The notes below the pieces were generated by a model. The model saw only the letters and a list, made by a program, of their open reading frames with translations, searched no databases and was not told the DNA's origin. The translations under genes were made by a program, and so were the position numbers. From Streptomyces bottropensis ATCC 25435 (GTDB lineage: Bacteria > Actinomycetota > Actinomycetes > Streptomycetales > Streptomycetaceae), in assembly GCF_000383595.1 (NCBI RefSeq), contig NZ_KB911581.1:4060396-4124395 (forward strand): 64,000 nt of DNA. Direction: 5' to 3'. Positions 6,811-15,263 of the stretch are shown here, one piece after another; the first letter of the stretch is position 1; each line of letters begins with the position of its first letter.

Positions 6811-9392
6811 GCGCCCACGGGTCCGGCACCGGGGGGACCCGCGTGGACCGGACGCTCGGCGACCTCGTGACGGGCCAACTGCGGCGGCTGTGCCAGGTGT
6901 CCGGGCTCGGCCCGTCCGACGCGGACACCTACGCGCACGTACTGACCGACTCCCTCGGAGCGGCGGCCGAGCGGTCCCTGGACCTGCCGCCCCCCTCCCG
7001 GAGCTTCCTGTCCGACGACTCCACCCCCGTGGAGTTCTCGCTCTCCTTCGCACCGGACGCGCCCCCCAGGCTGCGGGTGCTGCTGGAGCCGGGATGCGGC
7101 GCCGACACCCTCCGCGAGGACGGCCGCACCGGACTGCGCGTGGTCCGGTCCATGGCACGACGCTGGGGCTTCGGCACCGCACAACTCGACGCCCTGGAGG
7201 ACCTGTTCCTGCCCCCCGACCCGCACGGCCCGCTGGCCCTGTGGATCGCCCTGGAGCTGCGCCCCGGCGGCGTCCCCAGGATGAAGGTGTACCTGAACCC
7301 GGCGGCGTCCGGCGCGACGAGAGCCGCCGGGACGATCCGGGAAGCGCTGGACCGGCTCGGCCACCGGCACGCCTTCGACGCGCTGCCCCCGGCCGACGGT
7401 TACCCGTTCTTCGCCCTCGACCTGGGGGACTGGGCGGCACCCCGGGTGAAGATCTACGCCACCCACCACGGACTGCCGGTGACAGCCGCCGGCGGCCTGT
7501 GCCGGATGGACTCCGGCCCCGACAGCGCGACGCTGGAGGAGTTCCTCCGCACCGCGGGCGGCTTCGGCGACGGAGCAGGGCGATCCTCGCTCGCCGAGGC
7601 CCGGTTCGACCGGCGCCCCGTCCTGACCTGCCACTCCTTCACCCGGACCACCGGCGGCCCCACCGGCTTCACCCTCCACGTCCCGGTCAGGGACTACGCC
7701 CGGGACGACGCGCAGGCACTGCGCTGGGCCGGCACCGTCCTCGGCCGCCACGGGCTCGGCACCGACACCCTCGCCCGGTCACTGGCCGCCGTCACCCCCC
7801 GGCCGCCGCAGGACGGCGTCGGACTCATCGCCTACGTGGCGCTGGCCCACGAGGAGCACCGGCCGCCCCGGGTGACCGCGTACATCTCGTCGGAGGCCTA
7901 CGCGGTCCGGCCCCCCAACACCCCCTCGGCGGACCGCACCGCACCGTCCCCCGGACGGCACGAGTCCGGCCCCCGGCACGGCAACGACCAGACATTCAGC
8001 AGTACGTCAGGAGCAAGGATCAGCATGGAGCCCTACCGCATCAAGGTCGTCGAGCCCATCGCGCTCACCACCCGGCAACAGCGCGAGGCGGCGCTGGAGC
8101 GGGTGCACTACAACCTCTTCGACCTGCGCGCCGAGGAGGTGACCATCGACCTGCTCAGCGACTCGGGCACCGGCGCCATCTCCGCCGCCCAGCTCGCCGC
8201 GGGCATGGAGGGCGACGAGTCCTACGCGGGCTCACGCTCCTTCTACCGCTTCCACGAGACCGTGACCGAGCTGACCGGCTACCGGCACATCCTCCCGGCC
8301 CACCAGGGACGCGCGGCCGAACGCATCCTGTTCAACACGCTTCTCGAACCCGGCGGCATCGTCCTGGCCAACACCCACTTCGACACCACCCGGGCGAACG
8401 TGGAACTCTCCGGATGTCAGGCCCATGACATCCCGTGTGCCGAGGCCCGCGACCTCGACAGCGAACGCCCCTTCAAGGGCAACATCGACCTCGACAAGCT
8501 CCGTTCCACACTCGAAGGACCGGACGGCTCCCGCGTCCGCGTGGTGATCATGACGATCACCAACAACGGAGGCGGCGGCCAGCCCGTCTCCATGGAGAAC
8601 CTCAAGCAGACCGCCGAGATCTGCCGCCGCCACGGCGTCCCCATGATCCTGGACGCCGCCCGGTTCGCCGAGAACGCCTGGCTCGTCACGCGCCACGAAG
8701 AGGGCTACCGCGACCGCACACCCCGCCAGGTCGCCGAGGAAGCGTTCCGTCTCGCCGACGGCTGCGTCATGAGCGCCAAGAAGGACGGCATCGTCCACAT
8801 CGGCGGCTTCATCGGCCTCAACGACCCCGAACTCGCCGAGAAGTGCGAACGCCTGCTCATCGCCACCGAGGGCTTCGCCACCTACGGCGGACTCGCCGGC
8901 CGCGACCTCGACATGATGGCCACCGGCCTGCTGGAGGTGACCGAACCCGCCTACCTCGCCGAACGCGCCGACGTCGCCTCCCACCTCGCCGACCGCGTCC
9001 GCTCGGCCGGCGTCGACATCCTCGAACCCCCGGGCCTGCACGCCCTCTACCTCAACGCCGGACGCCTGTTCCCGCACATACCGCCCCACCACTACCCGGG
9101 CCACGCCCTCGCCTGCCGCCTCTACCTCGAAGGCGGCATCCGCTCTGCCGAACTCGGCTCCCTCTACCTCGGCGAGGAGGACGAGGACGGCAACCCCACC
9201 AAGAGCGCACCGTACGAACTGGTCCGCCTGGCACTCCCACGCCGCGTCTACACCCGCAGCCACTACGACCACGTCGGCCGGACCCTGGAACAGATCGTCA
9301 AGAACGCGGAATCCGTCCACGGCTACCGCATCGTGGAGCAGTCCCCGATCCTGCGGCACTTCCGCGCCAAACTGCAGCCGGTGACCGGCTGA
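6807..9392 (+). CDS. Indole prenyltransferase-tryptophanase fusion protein
   Basis: One 861-residue open frame with two enzymes. Residues 1 to about 370 match bacterial tryptophan dimethylallyltransferases (ABBA/DMATS fold; compare IptA and SCO7467), including RVLLEPGCG, PRMKVYLNP and PRVKIYATHH, the strands that hold the diphosphate-binding basic residues. They would prenylate L-tryptophan. A linker of about 35 residues rich in Pro/Ser/Arg follows. Residues 407-861 are a full-length tryptophanase (PLP lyase releasing indole, pyruvate and ammonia), with the PLP lysine at K659 in SAKKDG. The GTG start at 6807 has GGGAG upstream. An internal ATG at 8025 has an AGGAG-like site, so tryptophanase may also be made alone. 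In described Streptomyces the two are separate neighbouring genes. Substrate and prenylation position (C5, C6 or C7) cannot be read. Confidence 0.85.
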   Translation: MSAHGSGTGGTRVDRTLGDLVTGQLRRLCQVSGLGPSDADTYAHVLTDSLGAAAERSLDLPPPSRSFLSDDSTPVEFSLSFAPDAPPRLRVLLEPGCGADTLREDGRTGLRVVRSMARRWGFGTAQLDALEDLFLPPDPHGPLALWIALELRPGGVPRMKVYLNPAASGATRAAGTIREALDRLGHRHAFDALPPADGYPFFALDLGDWAAPRVKIYATHHGLPVTAAGGLCRMDSGPDSATLEEFLRTAGGFGDGAGRSSLAEARFDRRPVLTCHSFTRTTGGPTGFTLHVPVRDYARDDAQALRWAGTVLGRHGLGTDTLARSLAAVTPRPPQDGVGLIAYVALAHEEHRPPRVTAYISSEAYAVRPPNTPSADRTAPSPGRHESGPRHGNDQTFSSTSGARISMEPYRIKVVEPIALTTRQQREAALERVHYNLFDLRAEEVTIDLLSDSGTGAISAAQLAAGMEGDESYAGSRSFYRFHETVTELTGYRHILPAHQGRAAERILFNTLLEPGGIVLANTHFDTTRANVELSGCQAHDIPCAEARDLDSERPFKGNIDLDKLRSTLEGPDGSRVRVVIMTITNNGGGGQPVSMENLKQTAEICRRHGVPMILDAARFAENAWLVTRHEEGYRDRTPRQVAEEAFRLADGCVMSAKKDGIVHIGGFIGLNDPELAEKCERLLIATEGFATYGGLAGRDLDMMATGLLEVTEPAYLAERADVASHLADRVRSAGVDILEPPGLHALYLNAGRLFPHIPPHHYPGHALACRLYLEGGIRSAELGSLYLGEEDEDGNPTKSAPYELVRLALPRRVYTRSHYDHVGRTLEQIVKNAESVHGYRIVEQSPILRHFRAKLQPVTG

Positions 9393-9412
9393 CAACCCCC
9401 GCCAGGTGACAT

Positions 9413-9454
9413 CGACGCCCCGACGGAGCCGCCCCACCCTCCGCCGGGGCGTCG
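9413..9454 (+). terminator. Terminator hairpin after fusion gene
   Basis: CGACGCCCCG at 9413-9422 pairs perfectly with CGGGGCGTCG at 9445-9454, loop of 22 bases, 20 bases after the tryptophanase stop. No U-run follows, as is common in Streptomyces. Confidence 0.55.
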
Positions 9455-9471
9455 CGCGCGGCGATGACACG

Positions 9472-9543
9472 AAGACGAACACCAAGACGAACACCAAGCC
9501 GAGACGATGACGACGAAGAAGACGACGACGAAGACGACGACGG
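9472..9543 (+). repeat. GAC/GAA-rich simple repeat spanning a start codon
   Basis: AAGACGAACACC is repeated at 9472-9483 and 9484-9495, then after the ATG at 9507 the sequence runs as GACGA/GAAGA units to about 9543. It covers the ribosome-binding region and the first dozen codons of the deaminase gene, giving the N-terminus MTTKKTTTKTTT. Confidence 0.7.
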
Positions 9544-9947
9544 CCGACACTCACCCCGTCGACCACGAACTCATCCGGGCCGCCACCGACACCGCGCGCA
9601 CCCGCTGCCGGGGCGACAACCACACCATGGCAGCCGCGGCCCGCGCCCGGGACGGCCGCATCATCACCGCCGTGAACGCCTACCACTTCACGGGGGGACC
9701 CTGCGCCGAACTGGTCCTCATCGGCGCGGCGGCCGCCCAGGGAGCCTACGAGCTCGACACCGTCGTCGCCGTGGGCGACCGCGACCGGGGGGTCGTACCG
9801 CCCTGCGGCCGATGCCGCCAGGTCCTCCTCGACTACTTCCCCACCCTCAGGGTCATTGTCGGCACGGGCGACCACACCCGGACCGTCCCCATTGCCGACC
9901 TGCTGCCGGACAGCTACGTCTGGGCCGACCACCAGCTCGACGCCTAG
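9507..9947 (+). CDS. Cytidine/blasticidin-type deaminase
   Basis: A 146-residue zinc-dependent deaminase of the cytidine deaminase family. The zinc site is formed by GGPCAE (Cys ligand plus catalytic Glu, about residues 66-71) and PPCGRC (the two remaining Cys ligands, about 94-99), matching tetrameric small CDAs and blasticidin-S deaminases. It would hydrolyse the exocyclic amine of cytidine or a cytosine-containing compound in the cytoplasm. The N-terminal MTTKKTTTKTTT is low-complexity and encoded by a simple repeat. No other ATG gives a better start, and the ribosome site is weak. It may be salvage, or self-protection against a nucleoside antibiotic; nothing nearby decides this. Confidence 0.82.
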   Translation: MTTKKTTTKTTTADTHPVDHELIRAATDTARTRCRGDNHTMAAAARARDGRIITAVNAYHFTGGPCAELVLIGAAAAQGAYELDTVVAVGDRDRGVVPPCGRCRQVLLDYFPTLRVIVGTGDHTRTVPIADLLPDSYVWADHQLDA

Positions 9948-9980
9948 CGGCCACAGCACGCCGTGGAACCCGCGGACCGG

Positions 9981-10835
9981 CTATCGCGGCAGTGGACGAT
10001 TCTCGAACAGCACCATCCCGGCCGCCGTGTTGGAGGCGGGCACGTGATAGGCGTCGTGCACACGGCGGATTCGTGGCCCGAGGGCGCCGCGCATGATCAG
10101 CCACATGATGAGTTCGATGCCCTCGGAGCCGGCCTCGCGGATGTAGTCCTCCCGGGTCAGCGCCGCCAGCTTCTCCGGGTCGTGCTCGATGGCGTCGAGG
10201 TACATCCGGTCGAAGTCCTGGTTGATCAGCCCCGCGCGGGCGCCCGCGAGTTGATGGGACATGCCGCCGGTTCCGAAGACGGCGACCTTGAGGTCCTCGG
10301 GGAAGGAACGGATCGCCTCGCCGAGGGCCCTGCCCAGGGCCAGGCACCGTGCCGCCGTGGGCTGCGGGTACTGGATGACGTTGACCAGGAGGGGGACGAC
10401 GGCGCACGGCCAGCTCTCCCCGGGCTCGGGGCAGTACACCGACAACGGCACGGTCAGACCGTGGTCCACGGCGAGATCCTGGAACACCGTGATGTCGAAG
10501 GAGGAGTCGATCAGGCTTTCGATGAGATGGTCGGAGAACTCCGGGGCGCCGACGACGGTCGGGACCGCACGGCTGCCCCATCCTTCGTCCGCCACCTCGT
10601 ACGAGGCCGCCGCGCCGACCGCGAAGGCCGGTGTGACGGACAGGTCGACGGCGTTGGCGTGGTCGTTGTAGACGACCACGGCCACGTCCGGCGTATGCCG
10701 GGCCATCCACTCACGGGCCGGCGCGTACCCGTCGAACAGCGGTTTCCAGTACGGGTCCTCGGTCTTCCCGCGGTCCATCGCCGCACCGATCGACGGCACG
10801 TGCGAGGTGGCCAGACCCCAGATCACCTCAGCCAA
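9981..10835 (-). CDS. Class III extradiol dioxygenase, catalytic subunit (LigB-like)
   Basis: A 284-residue catalytic subunit of a protocatechuate 4,5-dioxygenase-type enzyme, which opens catechol-type rings next to the hydroxyls using Fe(II) and O2. The residues known from Sphingobium LigB are in near-identical positions: His12 and His59 plus Glu241 as iron ligands, His194 as catalytic base (GMSHQL). It is the last gene of the minus-strand aromatic operon and overlaps the small alpha subunit by 8 bases. The start used is TTG at 10835; GTG at 10826 is the alternative. Substrate may be protocatechuate, gallate or a methylated analogue. Confidence 0.88.
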   Translation of the reverse strand: MAEVIWGLATSHVPSIGAAMDRGKTEDPYWKPLFDGYAPAREWMARHTPDVAVVVYNDHANAVDLSVTPAFAVGAAASYEVADEGWGSRAVPTVVGAPEFSDHLIESLIDSSFDITVFQDLAVDHGLTVPLSVYCPEPGESWPCAVVPLLVNVIQYPQPTAARCLALGRALGEAIRSFPEDLKVAVFGTGGMSHQLAGARAGLINQDFDRMYLDAIEHDPEKLAALTREDYIREAGSEGIELIMWLIMRGALGPRIRRVHDAYHVPASNTAAGMVLFENRPLPR

Positions 10836-11184
10836 AGCTCCGCCCTCCCGCTTCCAGTGCCTGAGCGAACTCCTCGGTGGTCATGCCGGTGAACACCCCT
10901 CCGAGGTACTGCATGGACTTCTGATCGAGTACCGCGAGCTTGAACACGTAGAAGATGGAGCCGCCCAGCTCCAGCATCCGCGTCCAGTCCCGGCCCAGGA
11001 CCGCCTCCCGCTGCTCGGCCGTGAGTCCGTACGCCTCGCAGTACGCGCCCTCGTCCGCGCTGAACCGCACGCGGTTGCCGGCCTCCTTCAACGAGCCGCA
11101 GAGCCGGTTCAGCGCCCGGCCCCGACGGTTGTCGGCGGTGTCGAAGACGTAGGTACCCGTGATGTGGGGTGTGCGGCTGGACAT
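10828..11184 (-). CDS. Extradiol dioxygenase small subunit (LigA-like)
   Basis: A 118-residue alpha subunit of the LigAB dioxygenase. Most of it is helical, with the family segment LNRLCGSLKEAGNRVRF and a central YGLTAEQREAVLGRDW; the C-terminal part (YLGGVFTGMTTEEF) helps close the active site of the beta subunit. Gallate dioxygenases usually have both parts fused in one chain; here they are separate, as in protocatechuate 4,5-dioxygenase. GAGGGAG lies upstream of the ATG. Co-translated with the downstream catalytic subunit. Confidence 0.87.
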   Translation of the reverse strand: MSSRTPHITGTYVFDTADNRRGRALNRLCGSLKEAGNRVRFSADEGAYCEAYGLTAEQREAVLGRDWTRMLELGGSIFYVFKLAVLDQKSMQYLGGVFTGMTTEEFAQALEAGGRSFG

Positions 11185-11229
11185 GGCTTTCGTCTCCCTC
11201 CTCTTCCGCTGTCGTGTCCGGGCGGCCGC

Positions 11230-11982
11230 TCAGCGCAGCAGCCCGCCGCCGTCGCAGACGAGCGTCTGACCGGTGACCATGGCCCCGTCCGGTGAGGCCA
11301 GATACGAGACGAGCCCCGCGAAGTGCTCCGGGGTGACGTACTCCCGGATCGCCTGCTGCCGCATGGTCGCGGCGAACACCTCGTCGCCAGAGTGGGCCCT
11401 GGTGCCCGGGGTGGCGACCTGGGCGGGGGCCACCGCGTTGACGGTGATCCCGTGCTCGCCCAGTTCTCGCGCCATCACCCGGGTCATGCCGATCAGCGCA
11501 CCCTTGCTGGCGACGTAGGCGAGTTGGCCCGGTGAGCCGGTGAAGAAGGTGCGGGAGGCGACGTTGATCACCCGTCCGCCGTGCGTGCTCTTGACCAGCC
11601 ACGGCACGCACGCCTGCACCATGAGCAGCGGTCCGACCGCGTTGACGGCGAAGAAGCGGTGCAGTTCCTGCGGGGTGGCCTCCAGCAGACCGCTCCGGCC
11701 GGACAGCAGGCCCGCGTTGTTGACCAGGACGTCCACGCCGCCGAAGGCCTCCGCGATCTCTTCCACGGTACGGCGGGTGGCGGCCGGGTCGCTGACGTCA
11801 CAACGCCACGCCCGTACACCGGTGACCCCTGCCCTGTCGTCGAACCCCGCCGCGTCGTCCGGTCCGGTGATGTCCAGGGCGGCGACGGTGAACCCGTCGG
11901 CGGCCAGCCGGCGCACGAGGGGCCCGCCGAGCCCACCCGCCGCGCCCGTGACCACCGCGACCCGAGCGCTCCGCGCGGTCAT
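11230..11982 (-). CDS. Short-chain dehydrogenase/reductase
   Basis: A 250-residue classical SDR. Cofactor motif TGAAGGLGG at about residues 12-20, NNAG at about 88-91, and catalytic Tyr/Lys in YVASK. The C-terminus VTGQTLVCDGGGLL is usual for the family. It starts at ATG 11982, overlapping the previous stop by four bases (ATGA). Within an aromatic operon it could oxidise a ring-cleavage semialdehyde or a cis-diol, or act on a side chain. It is not related to the LigC-type CHMS dehydrogenase, so it does not by itself complete the classical protocatechuate 4,5-pathway. Confidence 0.85.
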   Translation of the reverse strand: MTARSARVAVVTGAAGGLGGPLVRRLAADGFTVAALDITGPDDAAGFDDRAGVTGVRAWRCDVSDPAATRRTVEEIAEAFGGVDVLVNNAGLLSGRSGLLEATPQELHRFFAVNAVGPLLMVQACVPWLVKSTHGGRVINVASRTFFTGSPGQLAYVASKGALIGMTRVMARELGEHGITVNAVAPAQVATPGTRAHSGDEVFAATMRQQAIREYVTPEHFAGLVSYLASPDGAMVTGQTLVCDGGGLLR

Positions 11983-12260
11983 GGTGCCTTCTCCTGCGGA
12001 TGGGTGGCCAGGGCCTCCACGGTGATGTCCATCCACTTCCACATCGGCAGGGACACCAGGGCGTCGTGCAGTTCCGCCGGGTCGGCCGCCTCGTACAGGC
12101 CGATGGTCGCGTTGCGGCCCGGTACCCGCCACAGCCGTTTCAGGATCCCTGCCTCGCGGAGTTCCCGCGCCCGTGCGCGCTCTCCCTCGCGCAGGCTCGC
12201 ACGGACGTCGTCAGGGGTGTCCGGGGGCAGGGTGTTCTCGGTGCGGACGAGGAATTCCAT
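11979..12260 (-). CDS. Muconolactone isomerase-like protein
   Basis: A 93-residue ferredoxin-like protein of the muconolactone delta-isomerase family, beginning MEFLVRTENTL with the typical WRVPG and LPMWKWMDI segments. The true family enzymes shift a double bond in muconolactone during ortho-cleavage. Here it sits in a meta-type (extradiol) operon, so it may act on another keto/enol or lactone intermediate. The ATG at 12260 is preferred over GTG 12272, which lies inside the AAAGGTGG ribosome site. Coupled to the SDR by ATGA. Confidence 0.8.
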   Translation of the reverse strand: MEFLVRTENTLPPDTPDDVRASLREGERARARELREAGILKRLWRVPGRNATIGLYEAADPAELHDALVSLPMWKWMDITVEALATHPQEKAP

Positions 12261-12281
12261 GCGGGTGTCCACCTTTCAGGG

Positions 12282-12995
12282 CTACAGACGGGAGCCGGCG
12301 ACATCCAGCAACATGTCCGCCAGTTCACCGGGGGCGGTGACCATGGCCTCGTGACCGGTGGCGATCTCGTGGACTGGCCACCCCCGGGCGGCGGCGCGCT
12401 CGGCGTGCGGGGTGAACACCCGCATCCAGTCGGTGCATTCGACGAAGACGCCGGGCACGTGGTCGGCCTTTCCGGTCAGCCGCAACGGCTCGGTGTAGGT
12501 CAGCCACGGGTGCGGGGTGAGGCGGGGGCCGAGCCAGTCCAGGTCCGACTGTTCCCGCACACCCAGAACGCTCAGCGAGCGCACCGGGATGAGCCAGCCG
12601 AAGCCCGGCCCGGCCACGGACTCCCGGTAGTGGCCGGCGACGGCGGGGGGCAGCAGGCCGATCGCCGCGTCCCCGTCGTCGCCGACGAAGGCGTCGAGGT
12701 GGACCCGTCCGGCCAACCGCTCCGGGACACGGTCGGCGACGCCGGTGACGACCTGACCGGCGTAGCTGTGTCCGACGAGCACCACGTCCCGCAGGTCGTG
12801 GGCCTCGATCAGGGCCACGGCGTCCTGGACGTGCGTCGCGAGGCCCACTTGAGGACTGAGCAGGTGGGCGCGGTCGCTCACTCCGGTGAGGGTGGGGGCG
12901 TGCACGTCGTGCCCGGCGGCGCGCAACCGCGCTGCCACACGCTGCCACACCCAACCGCCGTGCCAGGCCCCGTGCAGGAGGACGAACACGCTCAT
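12282..12995 (-). CDS. Alpha/beta hydrolase
   Basis: A 237-residue alpha/beta hydrolase. Oxyanion-hole segment LLHGAWHGG near the N-terminus and nucleophile elbow GHSYAG (Ser at about residue 84); the acid and His follow in FVECTDWM and ATGHEAM. The short N-terminus and size recall plant-type methylesterases (salicylate or jasmonate methyl ester hydrolases), so hydrolysis of an aromatic ester is a reasonable guess. Overlaps the Rieske oxygenase stop by four bases (ATGA) and is followed after 21 bases by the isomerase-like gene. Confidence 0.83.
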   Translation of the reverse strand: MSVFVLLHGAWHGGWVWQRVAARLRAAGHDVHAPTLTGVSDRAHLLSPQVGLATHVQDAVALIEAHDLRDVVLVGHSYAGQVVTGVADRVPERLAGRVHLDAFVGDDGDAAIGLLPPAVAGHYRESVAGPGFGWLIPVRSLSVLGVREQSDLDWLGPRLTPHPWLTYTEPLRLTGKADHVPGVFVECTDWMRVFTPHAERAAARGWPVHEIATGHEAMVTAPGELADMLLDVAGSRL

Positions 12996-14020
12996 GCCGA
13001 CACGCTTCCCCGCTGCTCGCGGGCCAGCATCTTCGCCAGCGCCCGGCGTCCGCGCAGGGCGGCCAGATCGGAGCGGATGCTGGACTCGGCGGTGCCGCCG
13101 GGATCGGTGGCGTACATCAACTCCTGGGCCTCCAGGGCGTCGACGTCCTCCCGCATCACCGCCAGCTGCTGCTCGTGCTGGAACTCGGTGAGCTCCTCGT
13201 CGTCGATGAGGTAGTCGCGGGCCAGGGCGTAGAAGTCGTGGGTCTCGTTGCCCTGCCCGGGCGTCATGCCGTACAGCACCTTCATGTGGAAGCCCTCCGG
13301 TTCCTCGGTGCCGGTGGCCGCGACGCGGATGTGGAGGACGAAGATGCCGGGCGGGTGGAACTCGCCGTCCTGCCAGCGGTCCACCGGCGAGGTCAGCCCG
13401 CACGACTTCTCGTAGAAGGGCGGGGCCTCGATGCCGACCATGCGGCGGCTGAAGCCGACCCGGTCACCGTCCACGGTGACGTCGATCGGGGTGGCGGCCA
13501 CGGCCGCGTTGCCGATGCTCGTCGGGTGCAGGAAGGTCTCGTGGGTGAGGTCGAGCAGGTTCTCCACCAGCAGCAGGTGGCGGGCCTTCAGCGGTACGAC
13601 GCCGTGGACGTGGGTCCAGTGCGGATCGGTCAGCCACGAGGTGTCCGGCAGCAGGCGCGCGTCGGCCAGGTCGGGGTCGCCGGGCCAGATCCAGATGACG
13701 CCGTCCTTCTCCACCAGGGGGAAGCGGCGCAGGGCGGCCTTGGGCCGGTCGGCCTGCTCGGCGACCCCGACACACACGCCCTGCCCGTCGAAGCGGTAAC
13801 CGTGGTAGTCGCACTGGAGGGTGCCCTCGTCGTCCAAGTGGCCCAGGGACAGCGGGTACTTGCGGTGCGGGCAGCGGTCCTCGACGGCGGTCACGCCGCC
13901 ATCGGGCAGCCGGTAGAAGCAGACCGGGATGTCGGTGATCCAGCGGCGGGTGAGCGTCCGGCCGATCTCGTCGGACCAGGCTCCCAGGTACCAGCCGTTG
14001 CGCACGTGTGAGGAGAGCAT
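12992..14020 (-). CDS. Rieske aromatic oxygenase, vanillate O-demethylase type
   Basis: A 342-residue oxygenase of the VanA type. The Rieske [2Fe-2S] motif is CPHRKYP followed 17 residues later by CDYHGY (C-x-H / C-x2-H). The catalytic iron site D-L-T-H-E-T-F-L-H is present at about residues 158-166. VanA enzymes remove methyl groups from methoxylated benzoates such as vanillate as formaldehyde. In this operon it could feed an O-methylated acid (vanillate, 3-O-methylgallate, syringate) to the ring-cleavage enzyme. ATG 14020 is preferred over TTG 14029. The partner reductase is the next gene upstream. Confidence 0.88.
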   Translation of the reverse strand: MLSSHVRNGWYLGAWSDEIGRTLTRRWITDIPVCFYRLPDGGVTAVEDRCPHRKYPLSLGHLDDEGTLQCDYHGYRFDGQGVCVGVAEQADRPKAALRRFPLVEKDGVIWIWPGDPDLADARLLPDTSWLTDPHWTHVHGVVPLKARHLLLVENLLDLTHETFLHPTSIGNAAVAATPIDVTVDGDRVGFSRRMVGIEAPPFYEKSCGLTSPVDRWQDGEFHPPGIFVLHIRVAATGTEEPEGFHMKVLYGMTPGQGNETHDFYALARDYLIDDEELTEFQHEQQLAVMREDVDALEAQELMYATDPGGTAESSIRSDLAALRGRRALAKMLAREQRGSVSA

Positions 14021-14093
14021 GGACGGCAACGCCTTTCTCTTCGAATCTCTTCGAAGTCTTCTTCGGGCGGCGGGTCGAGGCCGGAAAGCCAGG

Positions 14094-15140
14094 TCAGAGG
14101 TCCAGGACGAGACGGCCGCCGCGGGCGCGGGAGACGCAGATCAGCATGGTGTCGCCGGCGGCCCGCTCGTCCTCGGTCAGCAGGGCGTCCCGGTGGTCGA
14201 TGTCGCCCGCCAGGACAGCTGTCTCGCAGGAGCCGCAGATGCCCTCCTCGCAGGAGGACAGGACCGGCGCGCCCGCCGCTTCCACGGCCCTGAGCACCGA
14301 CTGTCCCGGCCGCACGGTGAGCATCACTCCGGACGAGCGCAGCTCCACCTCGAACGGCTCGTCGCCCTCGCCCTCGCCGTCACCCTCACCCGAGGGCGGC
14401 CCAGGGGCCGCGGCGAACCGCTCCACGTTGAGCGTTCCCGCCGGCCAGGTGGCGCAGTGGGCCTCGACCGCGTCGATCAGGCCGGCCGGGCCGCAGCAGT
14501 ACACCACTGCGGAGGGGTCGGGTTCGCCCAGATGGCCGGCGAGGCCGAGCAGGCCGTACTCGTCCTGCGGCCGTACGGTCACGCGCTCTCCGTAGCCCTC
14601 CAGCTCGGACAGGAAGGCCATGGACGCCCGGCTCCGGCCGCCGTAGAGCAGCGACCAGTCCGCCCCGGCCGCGTGGACCTCGGCGATCATCGGCAGCAGC
14701 GGGGTGATGCCGATGCCGCCGGCGACGAACAGGTACCGCGCCGCCTGCCGTAGGGGGAAGTTGTTCCGCGGGCCCCGTATCCGCAGCTCGCTCGTCTCGC
14801 GGACCTCGTCGTGGATCCACCGAGATCCGCCCCGCCCGTCGGGCTCCCGCAACACCGCGATGCGCCAGCGGTCGGTGACGGCCGTCGGACCGCACAGCGA
14901 GTACTGGCGGACGGTGCCCGTGGGGAGGACCACGTCGATGTGCGCGCCCGGCTGCCAGCGCGCCAGCGGTACGCCGTCGCGCGGTGCGAGCAGCAGGGAC
15001 GTGACACCGTCCGCCACCGTCCGCCGGGACACCACGGTGACCGTGCCGTCGTAGTGGGTGGCGCGTGGCGCCGGGGCCGTCGTTGCCGCGGCCGTCCCGA
15101 GCGGGAGCGCGTCCGGGGCGGCGGTCGACGGGCTCGTCAT
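14094..15140 (-). CDS. VanB-type ferredoxin-fused reductase
   Basis: A 348-residue phthalate-dioxygenase-reductase family protein. Order: flavin-binding barrel (RQYSLCGP), NAD-binding domain (GGIGITPLLPM; YCCGPAGL), then a C-terminal plant-type [2Fe-2S] ferredoxin with SCEEGICGSC and a later Cys in MLICVS. It passes electrons from NAD(P)H to the Rieske oxygenase encoded next. A Gly/Glu/Asp-rich linker of about 15 residues separates the last two domains. ATG 15140 is favoured because GAGGAG lies nine bases before it; ATG 15149 overlaps that site. Confidence 0.88.
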   Translation of the reverse strand: MTSPSTAAPDALPLGTAAATTAPAPRATHYDGTVTVVSRRTVADGVTSLLLAPRDGVPLARWQPGAHIDVVLPTGTVRQYSLCGPTAVTDRWRIAVLREPDGRGGSRWIHDEVRETSELRIRGPRNNFPLRQAARYLFVAGGIGITPLLPMIAEVHAAGADWSLLYGGRSRASMAFLSELEGYGERVTVRPQDEYGLLGLAGHLGEPDPSAVVYCCGPAGLIDAVEAHCATWPAGTLNVERFAAAPGPPSGEGDGEGEGDEPFEVELRSSGVMLTVRPGQSVLRAVEAAGAPVLSSCEEGICGSCETAVLAGDIDHRDALLTEDERAAGDTMLICVSRARGGRLVLDL

Positions 15141-15263
15141 GCGTGTCATCTCCTCGGCACGGTCGGTGGTGCGGTGGCACGTTCGACGGTAGTCCCGGGG
15201 GAACGCGCAGGTCGTCGCGCTAATGACCGGACCCGGACGGCGGAAGGTCCAGGCCCCACTACG

